DNA of 49,421 bases from Planctomycetaceae bacterium (GTDB taxonomy: Bacteria > Planctomycetota > PLA2), in assembly GCA_011525755.1 (NCBI GenBank), contig WYBS01000005.1, positions 1-49,421 on the forward strand, in the 5' to 3' direction. The translations under genes and the position numbers were made by a program. The notes beneath the pieces are model-generated. The model ran no database searches, was not told the origin of the DNA, and saw only the letters and a program-made list of their open reading frames with translations. How positions within the stretch are numbered: position 1 is the first letter of the stretch; each line of letters begins with the position of its first letter. Of the stretch, positions 7,843 through 15,797 are shown in pieces.

Positions 7843-8640
7843 TCATCTCCTCTTCGGGGCGCTCGGCGGGCGCACCTTGAAACCCTGGCGCGCCTCGAGC
7901 TCCTCGGGCGTGCCCTCGTACACGATCGTCCTCGGGGTCCCGCTCACGTCCTCGACGACCAGCACCTGGTAGCGGCCCTCCCCCGCGGGAAGGACCGTGG
8001 CGTAGCTGGTCGCGGTCGCCGGAACGAGGCGGAGCCGCGCGCTGCCATCGAGCGCCGTGACGATCGCCTTCACCTGGAGGCAGAGGAACGCGGGGTCGGG
8101 CGTCCGCGGCGTCTCGAGTGCCGTGTCGATCTGCGCGAGCGCGTCGGCGAGCCGCGCCGCCTCGGGCTCCCCCGCGCGCGACAGCGCGACGAGGCGCGTC
8201 GGGATCTCGCGTCGCAGCGTCGCGATCTCGGTCCGGAGCTCCTCCGGAGGTGCCGCGATGTCGATCCCCGCCGCGCGGTCGAGGAGCGCCTCGGTCGCCT
8301 CGATCGACCGGCGCACGGCCCGCTGCGCCTCCGCGCCCTGCCGCGCGCCGGCCCAGTAGACGCCCGCGTGCGTCGCCGCGAGCGCGAGGACCGCGGCGGC
8401 CGCGAGGCCGAGCCGCCGGAGCCCGCCCTTCGGCGCGAACTCCGCGCGCACGCGCACGTCGTCCGCGGAGAACGCCGCGGCCGCGGGCGAAAGCCCCGCG
8501 GAGAGCGCCTGCAGCCGCCGCATCGCGTCGAGCCGCGCGCGGAGCGCCGGCTCCGCGGCGAGCCGCCGCTCGAAGGCCGGGCGCTCCTCATCGGGCAGCC
8601 GCCCGTCGAGGTGGAGCGAGAGCCGAAGTTCGTCGTTCAC
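7843..8640 (-). CDS. Putative anti-sigma factor, single-pass membrane protein
   Basis: 265 residues. The GTG (8638-8640) overlaps the TGA of the ECF sigma gene (GTGA), the usual arrangement for a sigma/anti-sigma pair. The N-terminal ~75 residues (LSLHLDGRLPDEERPAFERR) resemble the cytoplasmic helical anti-sigma domain but lack the HxxxCxxC zinc motif. One transmembrane helix follows (LGLAAAAVLALAATHAGVY). The extracytoplasmic part is helical, then beta-rich with a C-terminal TIVYEGTPEELEARQGF. It should hold the partner sigma factor at the membrane. The assignment rests on topology and gene order more than on a specific motif. Confidence 0.65.
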   Translation of the reverse strand: MNDELRLSLHLDGRLPDEERPAFERRLAAEPALRARLDAMRRLQALSAGLSPAAAAFSADDVRVRAEFAPKGGLRRLGLAAAAVLALAATHAGVYWAGARQGAEAQRAVRRSIEATEALLDRAAGIDIAAPPEELRTEIATLRREIPTRLVALSRAGEPEAARLADALAQIDTALETPRTPDPAFLCLQVKAIVTALDGSARLRLVPATATSYATVLPAGEGRYQVLVVEDVSGTPRTIVYEGTPEELEARQGFKVRPPSAPKRR

Positions 8641-9203
8641 AGCCAATCCCTCATACGCGCGAGGAGCCGCTTGCGCGCCCTCGCGAGCCTCGTCGAAACC
8701 GTCTTGCACGGGCAGCCGCAGACCCGCGCGGCCTCCTCGTAGGAGAGCCCGCGCACCGCGCAGAGCACGTACGCCTCGCGGAACCGCGCGGGAAGATCCG
8801 CGATCGCCTTCCGGAGCCGCTCCTCCGACTCCGCGGCCGCCGCGGCCGCCGCGGGCGACGGCTGGGGCAGGGGCCCGAACCCCCGACGCTCGACCGCCTC
8901 ATGCTGATACCGCGCGCGCGTCGTGTCGCGCCGGAACCGGTCGTGGCAGAGGTTTCTCGCCACGGTGCAGATCCACGCCGCGAAGGGCCGCGAGGGGTCG
9001 TAGGCCTCGGGCCTCTTGAACAGCCGCAGGAAGACCTCCTGCCCGATGTCCTCCGCCGCGTCGCGGTCGCCGGTCATCAGGTGGGCGAGATCGACGATCC
9101 GGTCCCTCCAGCGCACGACGAGCTGGTCGAAGGCGTCGCCCTCGCCATCGAGGATGCGCGCGAAGAGCGCCTCGTCCGTGCAGGCGGACTCCATCGTCCG
9201 CAT
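8637..9203 (-). CDS. ECF-type RNA polymerase sigma factor
   Basis: 188 residues with both ECF domains. Region 2 spans about 20-90, with DRDAAEDIGQEVFLRLFK and FAAWICTVARNLCHDRFRR. Region 4 spans about 125-180, with LPARFREAYVLCAVRGLSY and a helix-turn-helix EEAARVCGCPCKTVSTRL. A poly-alanine linker joins them. It directs RNA polymerase to a specific promoter set, probably for envelope functions. The ATG at 9201-9203 was chosen; a second ATG at 9194 is possible. The upstream PDZ gene ends 16 bases before, and the anti-sigma gene overlaps its end, so all four genes (9846 to 6839) look like one unit. Confidence 0.85.
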   Translation of the reverse strand: MRTMESACTDEALFARILDGEGDAFDQLVVRWRDRIVDLAHLMTGDRDAAEDIGQEVFLRLFKRPEAYDPSRPFAAWICTVARNLCHDRFRRDTTRARYQHEAVERRGFGPLPQPSPAAAAAAAESEERLRKAIADLPARFREAYVLCAVRGLSYEEAARVCGCPCKTVSTRLARARKRLLARMRDWL

Positions 9204-9219
9204 TACGCCCGCCGGGGCC

Positions 9220-9846
9220 TCAACGCTCCCCGAGCCGCTCGAGGATCCGGTCGACCTTCCTCTCGATACGGTCCACCCTTTCCGAGAGCCCCCGGACCCC
9301 CTCCGCCTCCATCTCCCGGAGCAGCTCGAGGCGGATCTCGGCGCGGCGGATGCCCTCCCGGTCGCCCTTCGCCCGAAGGGCTTCGAGATGCCGCTCCTCC
9401 GCGCGCCGCCAGTCCGCGAGGGAACGCGGCCCCCGGCGGAGCCTTCGCTCCAGCTCCTCGATGCCCTTCTCCGCACGGTCGAGCCTCTCCTCGAGGGGGA
9501 GCGCGGGGGGGGCTTCGGGGGGGGAGGCGCCGAGCTTCAGCTTCCCCTCGATCCGACCTGCGCCGCGCAGGAGGACGTAGGCGACCTCCTCGCCCGCCGC
9601 GCGGCCGCGGACGGCGGCGAAGAGCTCCTCCGGCGTGCGGACCGGCGCGCCCGCGAGCTGCACGAGCAGATCCCCCGGCATGAGGCCCGCCCGCGCCGCC
9701 GCGGTCCCCGGCATGGATTCGAGGATGACGACCCCGTCGCCCTTCTGCGCGGGGGCGACCCGAACCCCGAGGAACCCGGGCGCCTTCTCCTGCGCGGGGG
9801 CTGCTCCCGCGAGCGCCACGAGGAGCACCCACATGCTTTTGGCCAT
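9220..9846 (-). CDS. Secreted PDZ protein with C-terminal coiled coil
   Basis: 208 residues. Signal peptide MAKSMWVLLVALAGAAPAQ, a PDZ domain at about 22-105 (GFLGVRVAPAQ, PGTAAARAGLMPGDLLVQL), then a charged coiled coil to the end (LEERLDRAEKGIEELERRL). There is no catalytic triad. The ATG at 9844-9846 has AGGAGA about 6 bases upstream; an in-frame GTG at 9867 would destroy the signal-peptide N-terminus. It is the first gene of the sigma/anti-sigma cluster. A role as periplasmic sensor or adaptor for that system is inferred from position. Confidence 0.7.
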   Translation of the reverse strand: MAKSMWVLLVALAGAAPAQEKAPGFLGVRVAPAQKGDGVVILESMPGTAAARAGLMPGDLLVQLAGAPVRTPEELFAAVRGRAAGEEVAYVLLRGAGRIEGKLKLGASPPEAPPALPLEERLDRAEKGIEELERRLRRGPRSLADWRRAEERHLEALRAKGDREGIRRAEIRLELLREMEAEGVRGLSERVDRIERKVDRILERLGER

Positions 9847-9927
9847 GGCGTCTCTCCTTCTCCACACGTTGTACTAGACGCCCGCCCGGGCGGGGGGGGG
9901 CGGGCCCCCGCTTTGCCCTCTGCCTGA

Positions 9928-9933
9928 TAGACT
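9928..9933 (+). promoter_or_regulatory. TAGACT -10 box for the FHA-GAF-PP2C gene
   Basis: TAGACT is followed by 7 bases and the GTG at 9941, so a leaderless mRNA is predicted. The 94-base divergent gap also holds a G/C-run region (9881-9910). Confidence 0.45.
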
Positions 9934-9940
9934 CCGCCCC

Positions 9941-11560
9941 GTGCCCATCTCCCTCTCCGTCAAGGGGGCGGACGGCCATGAGAAGCGGGTCGACTTCGAC
10001 CGGACGAAGGTCACGGTCGGCTCGAACCCCCTCTGCGACGTCGCGCTTTCCGACAGTGGCGTCGACCCCGAGCAGTGCGTGCTCGTGGCGCGCGAGGGCA
10101 AGGTCGAGCTCTTCGACATCGGGGAGTCGGGGGGCGTGCTCCTGAACGGGCGGCCGGTGGGCCATGCCGAGGTCGGCCCCTCGGACGAGATCTGGGTGGG
10201 TCGGACGGTCCTCCGGGTGATCTCGGACGCGGCGAAGGCCGTGTCCTTCACGGAGGGGGTCTCGACGGTCCGCGAGGAGATCCCGGCGGCGGTGCCCGCG
10301 GCGGGGCTCGGCGCGCCGAAGGAGGAGCGGTTCGCGCTCTTGGACCAGGTCGAGAAGCTCATCCGGTCGATCGGGTCGGACGAGGGGATCTTCGAGTCGA
10401 TCCTCGACACGCTCTTCACGAGCGTCCCCGTGCGGCGCGGGTTCCTCGCGCTGCGCGCGGAGAACGGCGAGCTCCTTGTCAAGGCGCACCGGAGCCGCGA
10501 GAAGGGGAGCGCCGCGAACGAGCCGATCGAGGTGAGCCGGACGCTCGTCCGCCGCGTGCTCGAGAGCGGGAAGGCGGTCCTCACGTCGGACGCGGAGGCG
10601 GACGAGAACTTCAGCGCGATCCGCTCCATCCACCGGCTGCGGATCAAGGCGGCGATCTGCGTGCCGCTGCTCGTGGGGGGGCGGGTGACCGGGGTCGTCT
10701 ACGGCGACAACCGGGAGCAGCCCGGCTCGCTCAAGAAGGACCACCTCTCGATCCTCGGCGCGCTCGCGAGCATCGCGGGCGTCGCGGTCGAGAAGATGCG
10801 GCTCCTCGAGGAGTACAACCAGAAGCTCCGGATCGAGCAGGCGCTCTCGATCGCGCGCTCGATCCAGCGCAACTTCCTGCCCGCGAAGCCCGCGTCGGCG
10901 GAGCGGCTCGACGTCCACGGCCACTCCGTGATGTGCGACGAGACGGGCGGCGACTACTACGACTACTTCGAGATGGCCGACGGCTCGCTCGGCATCGTCG
11001 TCGCGGACGTCACCGGGCACGGGGTCGGGCCCGCGCTGCTCATGGCGACCGCGCGGTCCGCGCTGCGCGTGCTCGTGAGGGCGGAGCCGTCGATCGAGCG
11101 CCTCCTCTTCCGCCTCAACAACCTCCTGCGCGAGGACGTGCACGACGGCCGCTTCATCACGCTCTTCCTCGGCAGCGTGGACCGCGGCCGGGACGTCTTC
11201 CGGAACTGCGGCGCGGGCCACACGCCGCCGGTCTGGTACCGCGCGAGCGACGGCTCGACGACGCTCGTCCACTCGAAGGGGCCGCCCTTGGGGATCGTCT
11301 CGGAGGCCCAGTTCGCGGCGGGCCCGGATCTCCCCGTCGCGACCGGCGACCTGCTCCTGTTCACGACCGACGGGATCATCGAGGCGACCGACCCCGGCGG
11401 CGAGCAGTACGGCTTCCCCCGCCTCTGCTCCACGGTCGCGCGGCTCGCCAAGGGGAGCGCGCGCGAGGTCGTCGACGGGATCATGGGCGACGTGACCGCC
11501 TTCGCGGGGGGCACGGGCCTGCGCGACGACGCGACGCTCGTTGCCGTGAAGATCCTCTGA
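9941..11560 (+). CDS. FHA-GAF-PP2C (SpoIIE-type) serine phosphatase
   Basis: 539 residues. Domain order: FHA at about 1-95 (VTVGSNPLCDVALSD, then GVLLNGRPVG), which binds phosphothreonine; GAF at about 125-285; a short coiled-coil linker (ALSIARSIQRNFLPAKP); and a SpoIIE/PP2C phosphatase at about 320-539. Metal ligands are visible in CDETGGDYYDYF, VVADVTGHGVGPALLM, and the late acidic motif FTTDGIIEATD and GLRDDATLV. There is no signal peptide. It should dephosphorylate a cytoplasmic partner such as an anti-sigma antagonist in response to a GAF ligand and phosphopeptide binding; no partner gene is adjacent. The GTG start follows a TAGACT box by 7 bases. Confidence 0.85.
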   Translation: MPISLSVKGADGHEKRVDFDRTKVTVGSNPLCDVALSDSGVDPEQCVLVAREGKVELFDIGESGGVLLNGRPVGHAEVGPSDEIWVGRTVLRVISDAAKAVSFTEGVSTVREEIPAAVPAAGLGAPKEERFALLDQVEKLIRSIGSDEGIFESILDTLFTSVPVRRGFLALRAENGELLVKAHRSREKGSAANEPIEVSRTLVRRVLESGKAVLTSDAEADENFSAIRSIHRLRIKAAICVPLLVGGRVTGVVYGDNREQPGSLKKDHLSILGALASIAGVAVEKMRLLEEYNQKLRIEQALSIARSIQRNFLPAKPASAERLDVHGHSVMCDETGGDYYDYFEMADGSLGIVVADVTGHGVGPALLMATARSALRVLVRAEPSIERLLFRLNNLLREDVHDGRFITLFLGSVDRGRDVFRNCGAGHTPPVWYRASDGSTTLVHSKGPPLGIVSEAQFAAGPDLPVATGDLLLFTTDGIIEATDPGGEQYGFPRLCSTVARLAKGSAREVVDGIMGDVTAFAGGTGLRDDATLVAVKIL

Positions 11561-11564
11561 TCCG

Positions 11565-11578
11565 GCGCCCCCGGGCGC
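11565..11578 (+). terminator. Short GC hairpin after the phosphatase gene
   Basis: GCGCCC-CC-GGGCGC starts 4 bases after the stop codon. The loop is very tight and no T-run follows, so this is only a weak terminator candidate. Confidence 0.25.
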
Positions 11579-11639
11579 GTGGGCGGAAGCAGGGGGGCCG
11601 GGGGGGCGTGCCGTTCGTTGGGGTCGTGCGCGTCGCGGC

Positions 11640-11645
11640 TACAAT
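11640..11645 (+). promoter_or_regulatory. TACAAT -10 box for korAB
   Basis: TACAAT lies 61 bases before the ATG at 11707, with a TTGGGG element 16 bases upstream of it. GAGGAG precedes the ATG as ribosome site, so this operon would have a conventional leader of about 55 bases, unlike many neighbours. Confidence 0.45.
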
Positions 11646-11706
11646 GCGCGGTCTCGCGGGCGGGCCTTTCTCCCCTGGTGCCCTCCCGCGCTCATCGAGG
11701 AGCAGC

Positions 11707-13686
11707 ATGGCGACTGAAATCACCGTGGGCATCGCGGGCGCCGCGGGCGACGGCCTCGACCGCGTCGGCGACACCCTCGCCCGCGCAGCGGCCCGGCTCG
11801 GGCTCTCCGTCTTCACCTACAACAGCTACCAGTCGCTCATCCGCGGCGGCCACACGTGGCTCCGGCTGCGGATCGGCGAGAAGAAGGTCACGAACCACGG
11901 CGACCGGCTCGACGTCCTGATCGTGCTCAACCAGGACTCGATCGAGCGCCACGTCCCCGAGGTGGCGCCCGGCGGCGCCGTCCTCTTCAACTCGAAGCTC
12001 GATTGCGACCCGGACCTCCTCCCGAAGGGCGTGAGGGCCGTGCCGCTCCCCGTCGCGGACCTCACGAAGGACCTCGGGCGGCTCCCGCCGGTCATGCAGA
12101 ACACGGCGGCGCTCGGCGCGCTGCTCCACCTCGCGGGGCTCGACGTGGAGGTGGCGGCGGAGATCCTCCACGAGACCTTCCGCCACAAGGGCGAGGAGGT
12201 GATCCGGCAGAACGTGGGCACGTTGCGCGCCGGCTACGACCACGCCGTGAAGACGGAGAAGCCGCTCGACTTCAAGTGGAAGTTCTCCCGCAAGCGGCGT
12301 CCGGTCGTCACGGGCAACCAGATGATCGCGCTCGGCGCGGCGGCGGCGGGCTGCAAGCTCTACTCGGCCTACCCGATGAGCCCCGCCTCCTCGATCCTCC
12401 ACTGGCTCGCGGCGCACAGCGAGAAGACGGGCGTCGTCGTGAAGCAGGCGGAGGATGAGCTCGCGGTCGTGAACATGGCGATCGGCGCCGGCCATGCGGG
12501 CGTGCGCGCGATGTGCGCCACCTCGGGCGGCGGCTTCGCGCTCATGACCGAGGCGATCGGGATGGCCGGCATGATCGAGGCGCCGGTCGTCGTCGTGAAC
12601 GTGATGCGCGGCGGCCCCTCGACCGGGCTCCCCACGAAGACGGAACAGGGCGACCTGAACCAGGCCTTCGGCGCGTCGCAGGGCGACTTCCCGCGCGTGA
12701 TCGTCGCGCCGCGGGACGCGGAGGACTGCTACGAGGCGACCGTCGAGGCGTTCAACATCGCGGAGGAGTTCCAGCTCCCCGTGATCCTGCTCTCGGATCT
12801 CTACCTCGCCGAGCACCGCTCCACGATCGACGCCGACAGCGTCTCGCACGACGTGAGGATCGAGCGCGGCGAGTGGGTCACGAAGGACGCGGGCAACGGG
12901 CGGTTCCGGCGCTTCCGGCTCACGAAGTCCGGCATCTCGCCGCGCGCGAGGCCCGGCACGCCCGGCCTGATGTTCGTCGCCGGGACCGACGAGCACGACG
13001 AGCGCGGCATCCTCGTCAGCGACGAGCACACGAACGCCGCCATCCGCCGGAAGATGCAGGAGAAGCGGATGCGGAAGATGGACGAGGTGCTGAAGCGCCT
13101 GCCCGCGCCGAAGCTCGAGGGACCCGCGAAGGCGAAGGTCACGCTCGTCGGCTGGGGCTCGACCCACGGCGTCCTCGAGGAGGCCGCGGCCCTCCTCGCG
13201 GACGAGGGGATCGCTGCGAACCGGCTGCACCTGAAGTACCTCTACCCCTTCCACGGGCGCAAGGTGAGGGACATCCTCTCGAAGTGCAAGCGGACGATCG
13301 TCGTGGAGGCGAACTACGCCGGGCAGCTCGCGCGCCACCTGCGCGCGGAGACCGGGATCGAGCCGCGCCACGTCGTCACCCGCTACGACGGCGAGCCGCT
13401 CGACCCGGGCTACGTCGTGCAGCGGGTGAAGGACTGCGTCGCCGGCAGGAAGCAGGACCTGAAGGTGCAGAAGGCCGAGGCGCGCGAGATGGCCTACCAC
13501 TACATCCGGATCCACCTCCACGACGAGGCTCGTCCCGCGCGCGTCACCAAGGGCGCGAAGGGCGACCACGGCGAGCCCGTGTTCGAGGTGGATCTCGTCT
13601 CCCGCAAGGGCAAGGAGCCGCGCGGCAGGCTCGTGATCGGCCGCGAGACGGGCGCGATCCACGCGTACGAGGAGCAAGGCGCATGA
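11707..13686 (+). CDS. korA: 2-oxoacid:ferredoxin oxidoreductase, fused gamma-alpha subunit
   Basis: 659 residues. The N-terminal ~190 residues are the gamma domain (GIAGAAGDGLDRVGDTLARA, NSYQSLIRGGHTWLRLRIG). The alpha domain follows (VTGNQMIALGAAAAGCKLYS, YPMSPASSIL, then PTKTEQGDLNQAFGA). With the beta subunit it oxidises a 2-oxoacid with CoA to acyl-CoA and CO2, passing two electrons to ferredoxin. The gamma-alpha fusion and the QGDLNQ segment fit the 2-oxoglutarate (Kor) type; pyruvate or a branched-chain substrate cannot be excluded. GAGGAGCAGC precedes the ATG. The last bases overlap the beta gene (ATGA). Confidence 0.85.
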   Translation: MATEITVGIAGAAGDGLDRVGDTLARAAARLGLSVFTYNSYQSLIRGGHTWLRLRIGEKKVTNHGDRLDVLIVLNQDSIERHVPEVAPGGAVLFNSKLDCDPDLLPKGVRAVPLPVADLTKDLGRLPPVMQNTAALGALLHLAGLDVEVAAEILHETFRHKGEEVIRQNVGTLRAGYDHAVKTEKPLDFKWKFSRKRRPVVTGNQMIALGAAAAGCKLYSAYPMSPASSILHWLAAHSEKTGVVVKQAEDELAVVNMAIGAGHAGVRAMCATSGGGFALMTEAIGMAGMIEAPVVVVNVMRGGPSTGLPTKTEQGDLNQAFGASQGDFPRVIVAPRDAEDCYEATVEAFNIAEEFQLPVILLSDLYLAEHRSTIDADSVSHDVRIERGEWVTKDAGNGRFRRFRLTKSGISPRARPGTPGLMFVAGTDEHDERGILVSDEHTNAAIRRKMQEKRMRKMDEVLKRLPAPKLEGPAKAKVTLVGWGSTHGVLEEAAALLADEGIAANRLHLKYLYPFHGRKVRDILSKCKRTIVVEANYAGQLARHLRAETGIEPRHVVTRYDGEPLDPGYVVQRVKDCVAGRKQDLKVQKAEAREMAYHYIRIHLHDEARPARVTKGAKGDHGEPVFEVDLVSRKGKEPRGRLVIGRETGAIHAYEEQGA

Positions 13687-14573
13687 CCATCATGAAAGAC
13701 GCACCGGAACGCACCATCAAGGACCTCGAGGGCGACGTCCACCCGGACTGGTGCCCGGGCTGCGGGGACTTCGGCGTGCTGAAGTCGCTCAAGGAGGCGA
13801 TCGTCGAGCTGAAGATCCCCTCCCACGAGGTGCTCGTGGTGTCCGGGATCGGCTGCTCGTCGAACCTCCCGGGGTTCCTCCACGCCTACGGCGTCCACAG
13901 CCTCCACGGCCGCGCGATCCCGGTCGCGACCGGCGCCTTGCTCGCGAACCACAAGCTCCGCGTGATCGCGGTGGGCGGCGACGGGGACGGCTACGGGATC
14001 GGCATCGGCCACTGCCTCCACGCGATGCGCCGCAACCTGAACCTCACCTACATCGTCATGGACAACGAGATCTACGGCCTGACGACGGGCCAGACCTCGC
14101 CCACGACGACGGAGGGGCACAAGACGAAGAGCACGCCGAAGGGGAACGTGGAGCGGCCCATCCAGCCGCTCGCGCTCGCGCTGACGGCCGGCGCGACCTT
14201 CGTGGCGCGCGGGTTCTCCGCGAACCAGAAGCAGCTCACGGACCTGATGGCCCAGGCGATCGCGCACAAGGGCTTCAGCCTGATCGACGTCTTCAGCCCC
14301 TGCGTGACCTTCAACAAGATCAACACCTACCAGTGGTTCAAGGAGCGCGTGTACGACCTCGACTCCGAGCCGGGCTACGACGCGACGGACTTCCGATCGG
14401 CGCTCACGAAGTCCCTCGAGTGGGGGGAGAGGATCCCGCTCGGGAAGCTCTACCAGGCGGAGCGCCCGGTGTACGAGGACCTGGAGCCGCTCTTCAGGAA
14501 GGGGCCGCTCGTGGACCACAAGCTGGGGCTCGATAAGGCGACGCTGGACGAACTCCTCGCCGAATCGATGTAG
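13683..14573 (+). CDS. korB: 2-oxoacid:ferredoxin oxidoreductase, beta subunit
   Basis: 296 residues. It carries the thiamine diphosphate site: HPDWCPGCGDFGVLKSL near residue 25, GIGCSSNLPGF, and the Mg/TPP motif GGDGDGYGIGIGH with MDNEIYGLTTGQTSPTT. Cys residues in CPGC and GCSS, with a later Cys in FSPCVTF, fit the single [4Fe-4S] cluster of this subunit class. The ATG at 13683 overlaps the TGA of the alpha gene. The enzyme is cytoplasmic and supplies reduced ferredoxin. The complex I operon 15 kb downstream lacks an NADH-binding module, so it could be one consumer; this is inference. Confidence 0.88.
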   Translation: MTIMKDAPERTIKDLEGDVHPDWCPGCGDFGVLKSLKEAIVELKIPSHEVLVVSGIGCSSNLPGFLHAYGVHSLHGRAIPVATGALLANHKLRVIAVGGDGDGYGIGIGHCLHAMRRNLNLTYIVMDNEIYGLTTGQTSPTTTEGHKTKSTPKGNVERPIQPLALALTAGATFVARGFSANQKQLTDLMAQAIAHKGFSLIDVFSPCVTFNKINTYQWFKERVYDLDSEPGYDATDFRSALTKSLEWGERIPLGKLYQAERPVYEDLEPLFRKGPLVDHKLGLDKATLDELLAESM

Positions 14574-14612
14574 GGGACCCCGGGGTTCAAGGGGCCCCTC
14601 CCCGACCTGCGG

Positions 14613-14846
14613 CTACTTCTTGGCCGCGCGACCGCGCCGCGCCGCGGTCTTCACGGCCACGGCGGCCTCCGGCGGGCACTCGCACCAGCCGGTCAGGTGT
14701 CCGCAGTCGAGGCAGACCTCGAACATGTCGTGGTTGCACACCACGCACCGGAAGAGCCCTTCGGGATCCTTGTAGGAGGTCGCCCCGCAGCTCGGGCAGC
14801 GGGTCTTGGGCCGCGAGGTCAGGCGGCGGTAGTTCAGTTCGTCCAT
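14613..14846 (-). CDS. Small double zinc-ribbon protein
   Basis: 77 residues with four Cys pairs: CPSC and CVVC, then CLDC and CEC, the pattern of one or two zinc ribbons. The C-terminus is basic (RRGRAAKK). It has no signal peptide. A role in binding RNA, DNA or protein cannot be assigned. I chose the ATG at 14844-14846 because the in-frame ATG at 14864 overlaps the TAGAAT box (14868-14863) that is probably its own promoter. It converges with korB; the gap holds two small GC palindromes (ACCCCGGGGT and AGGGGCCCCT). Confidence 0.6.
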   Translation of the reverse strand: MDELNYRRLTSRPKTRCPSCGATSYKDPEGLFRCVVCNHDMFEVCLDCGHLTGWCECPPEAAVAVKTAARRGRAAKK

Positions 14847-14862
14847 CAAGGTTGAGCGGATC

Positions 14863-14868
14863 ATTCTA
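14863..14868 (-). promoter_or_regulatory. TAGAAT -10 box for the zinc-ribbon gene
   Basis: TAGAAT on the minus strand ends 16 bases before the ATG at 14846, predicting a leader of about 10 bases without a clear ribosome site. Confidence 0.4.
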
Positions 14869-14897
14869 CCACGATGGCGAAGGGGCCGGCCGACGTT

Positions 14898-15710
14898 TTA
14901 ACCCTTTGTCTCCGCGATGGTTAGGGCGTCCCTGGCGTCGCACTCCATCCCGGCGCGGGCGAATGCCCCGGCGAGAGCGCGCTCGCGGGCAAGGGGGTCG
15001 GTCCCGAGATTCCAGCAGAGTTTCGCCCGGCAGACGGGGCAGAGGGCCGCGGGCCGCGCATCCGCCTCCTCGATCGTCAGCGCGCCGTTCATGAGGCACC
15101 GGTAGAAGGTGCAGTGGGGGAGAGAGAGGAGATGCCCCGCCTCGTGGAGCGCGAGCGTCATCGTCCGGCGTCGCGCGAGCGGGGGATCGTCCTCGGCGCC
15201 GAGCCGGGCGGTCGAGAGTACCCCGACGCGGAGCTTCAGGGAGCCCCACCCGAAGGCGTGCGACAGGTCCCCGACGAACAGGTCGCGGTCCGTCACGGCG
15301 AGCACGAGGAGGGCGTCGGCCGGAAGCTCGCGGACGAGGTGCGGCGCGAGCGCGAACGCCGAGACCTGGCGCCGTGCGCGCACATAGGCGCCGGAAGGAA
15401 GGGGGCGCGGGGGAAGGACCCGCACCTCGGCCGAGAAGGATGCTTGAAGGAGCGCGGCCATCGCGGGCAGCATCCCGGGGTCCCTCGCGGGGCGGGTGAG
15501 GAACGGGGCGAGATAGACGGTCCGGCGCTCCCGCGTGGGGCGGACCGGATCGGCCTTACGGTACTCGGCGAAGGTCTGCCCCTCCTCGGGAAACACGAAG
15601 AGCCACTCGCCGGGCTCCGCCGGCGGGAGCCTCCGGAAGAGCCCCTTCGGACCCTCCACGTCGGGCTCGCGCGCGGCGAGGAGGAGGAGGGCGAGAGGAA
15701 GGAGCCGCAC
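14898..15710 (-). CDS. Secreted archaemetzincin-like metalloprotease
   Basis: 270 residues from a GTG (15708-15710). The first ~15 residues (RLLPLALLLLAA) form a signal peptide. The active site begins at residue 189: HEAGHLLSLPH, then C-TFYR-C (200, 205), CLMNG, and CPVCRAKLC (224 onward). This matches the archaemetzincin signature HExxHxxGxxHCx4CxM plus a distal CxxC, except that the central Gly is Ser. One zinc would be catalytic and one structural. Most archaemetzincins lack signal peptides, so an exported form is notable. The substrate is unknown. The GTG sits 6 bases behind a TACTCT box. Confidence 0.75.
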   Translation of the reverse strand: MRLLPLALLLLAAREPDVEGPKGLFRRLPPAEPGEWLFVFPEEGQTFAEYRKADPVRPTRERRTVYLAPFLTRPARDPGMLPAMAALLQASFSAEVRVLPPRPLPSGAYVRARRQVSAFALAPHLVRELPADALLVLAVTDRDLFVGDLSHAFGWGSLKLRVGVLSTARLGAEDDPPLARRRTMTLALHEAGHLLSLPHCTFYRCLMNGALTIEEADARPAALCPVCRAKLCWNLGTDPLARERALAGAFARAGMECDARDALTIAETKG

Positions 15711-15716
15711 CCGTGA

Positions 15717-15722
15717 AGAGTA
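15717..15722 (-). promoter_or_regulatory. TACTCT -10 box for the archaemetzincin-like gene
   Basis: TACTCT on the minus strand is followed by 6 bases and the GTG at 15710, predicting a leaderless mRNA. Confidence 0.45.
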
Positions 15723-15797
15723 ATCGGCCGGCCGCGCCCGCGCCGCTTCCCGGATCGGGCTTGCGCAAGCGCGTCCGCGCATCTCTCATGGGGCGGC

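Noticed and set aside
9881-9910. G/C-run between divergent genes as a terminator
   Set aside because: It sits between two divergent starts, where no transcript should end; probably low-complexity or promoter spacer.
9203-11272. Long minus-strand open frame opposite the FHA-GAF-PP2C gene
   Set aside because: Composition artefact of GC-rich DNA; it has Arg/Asp/Ala-rich low-complexity sequence, while the plus strand encodes recognisable domains.
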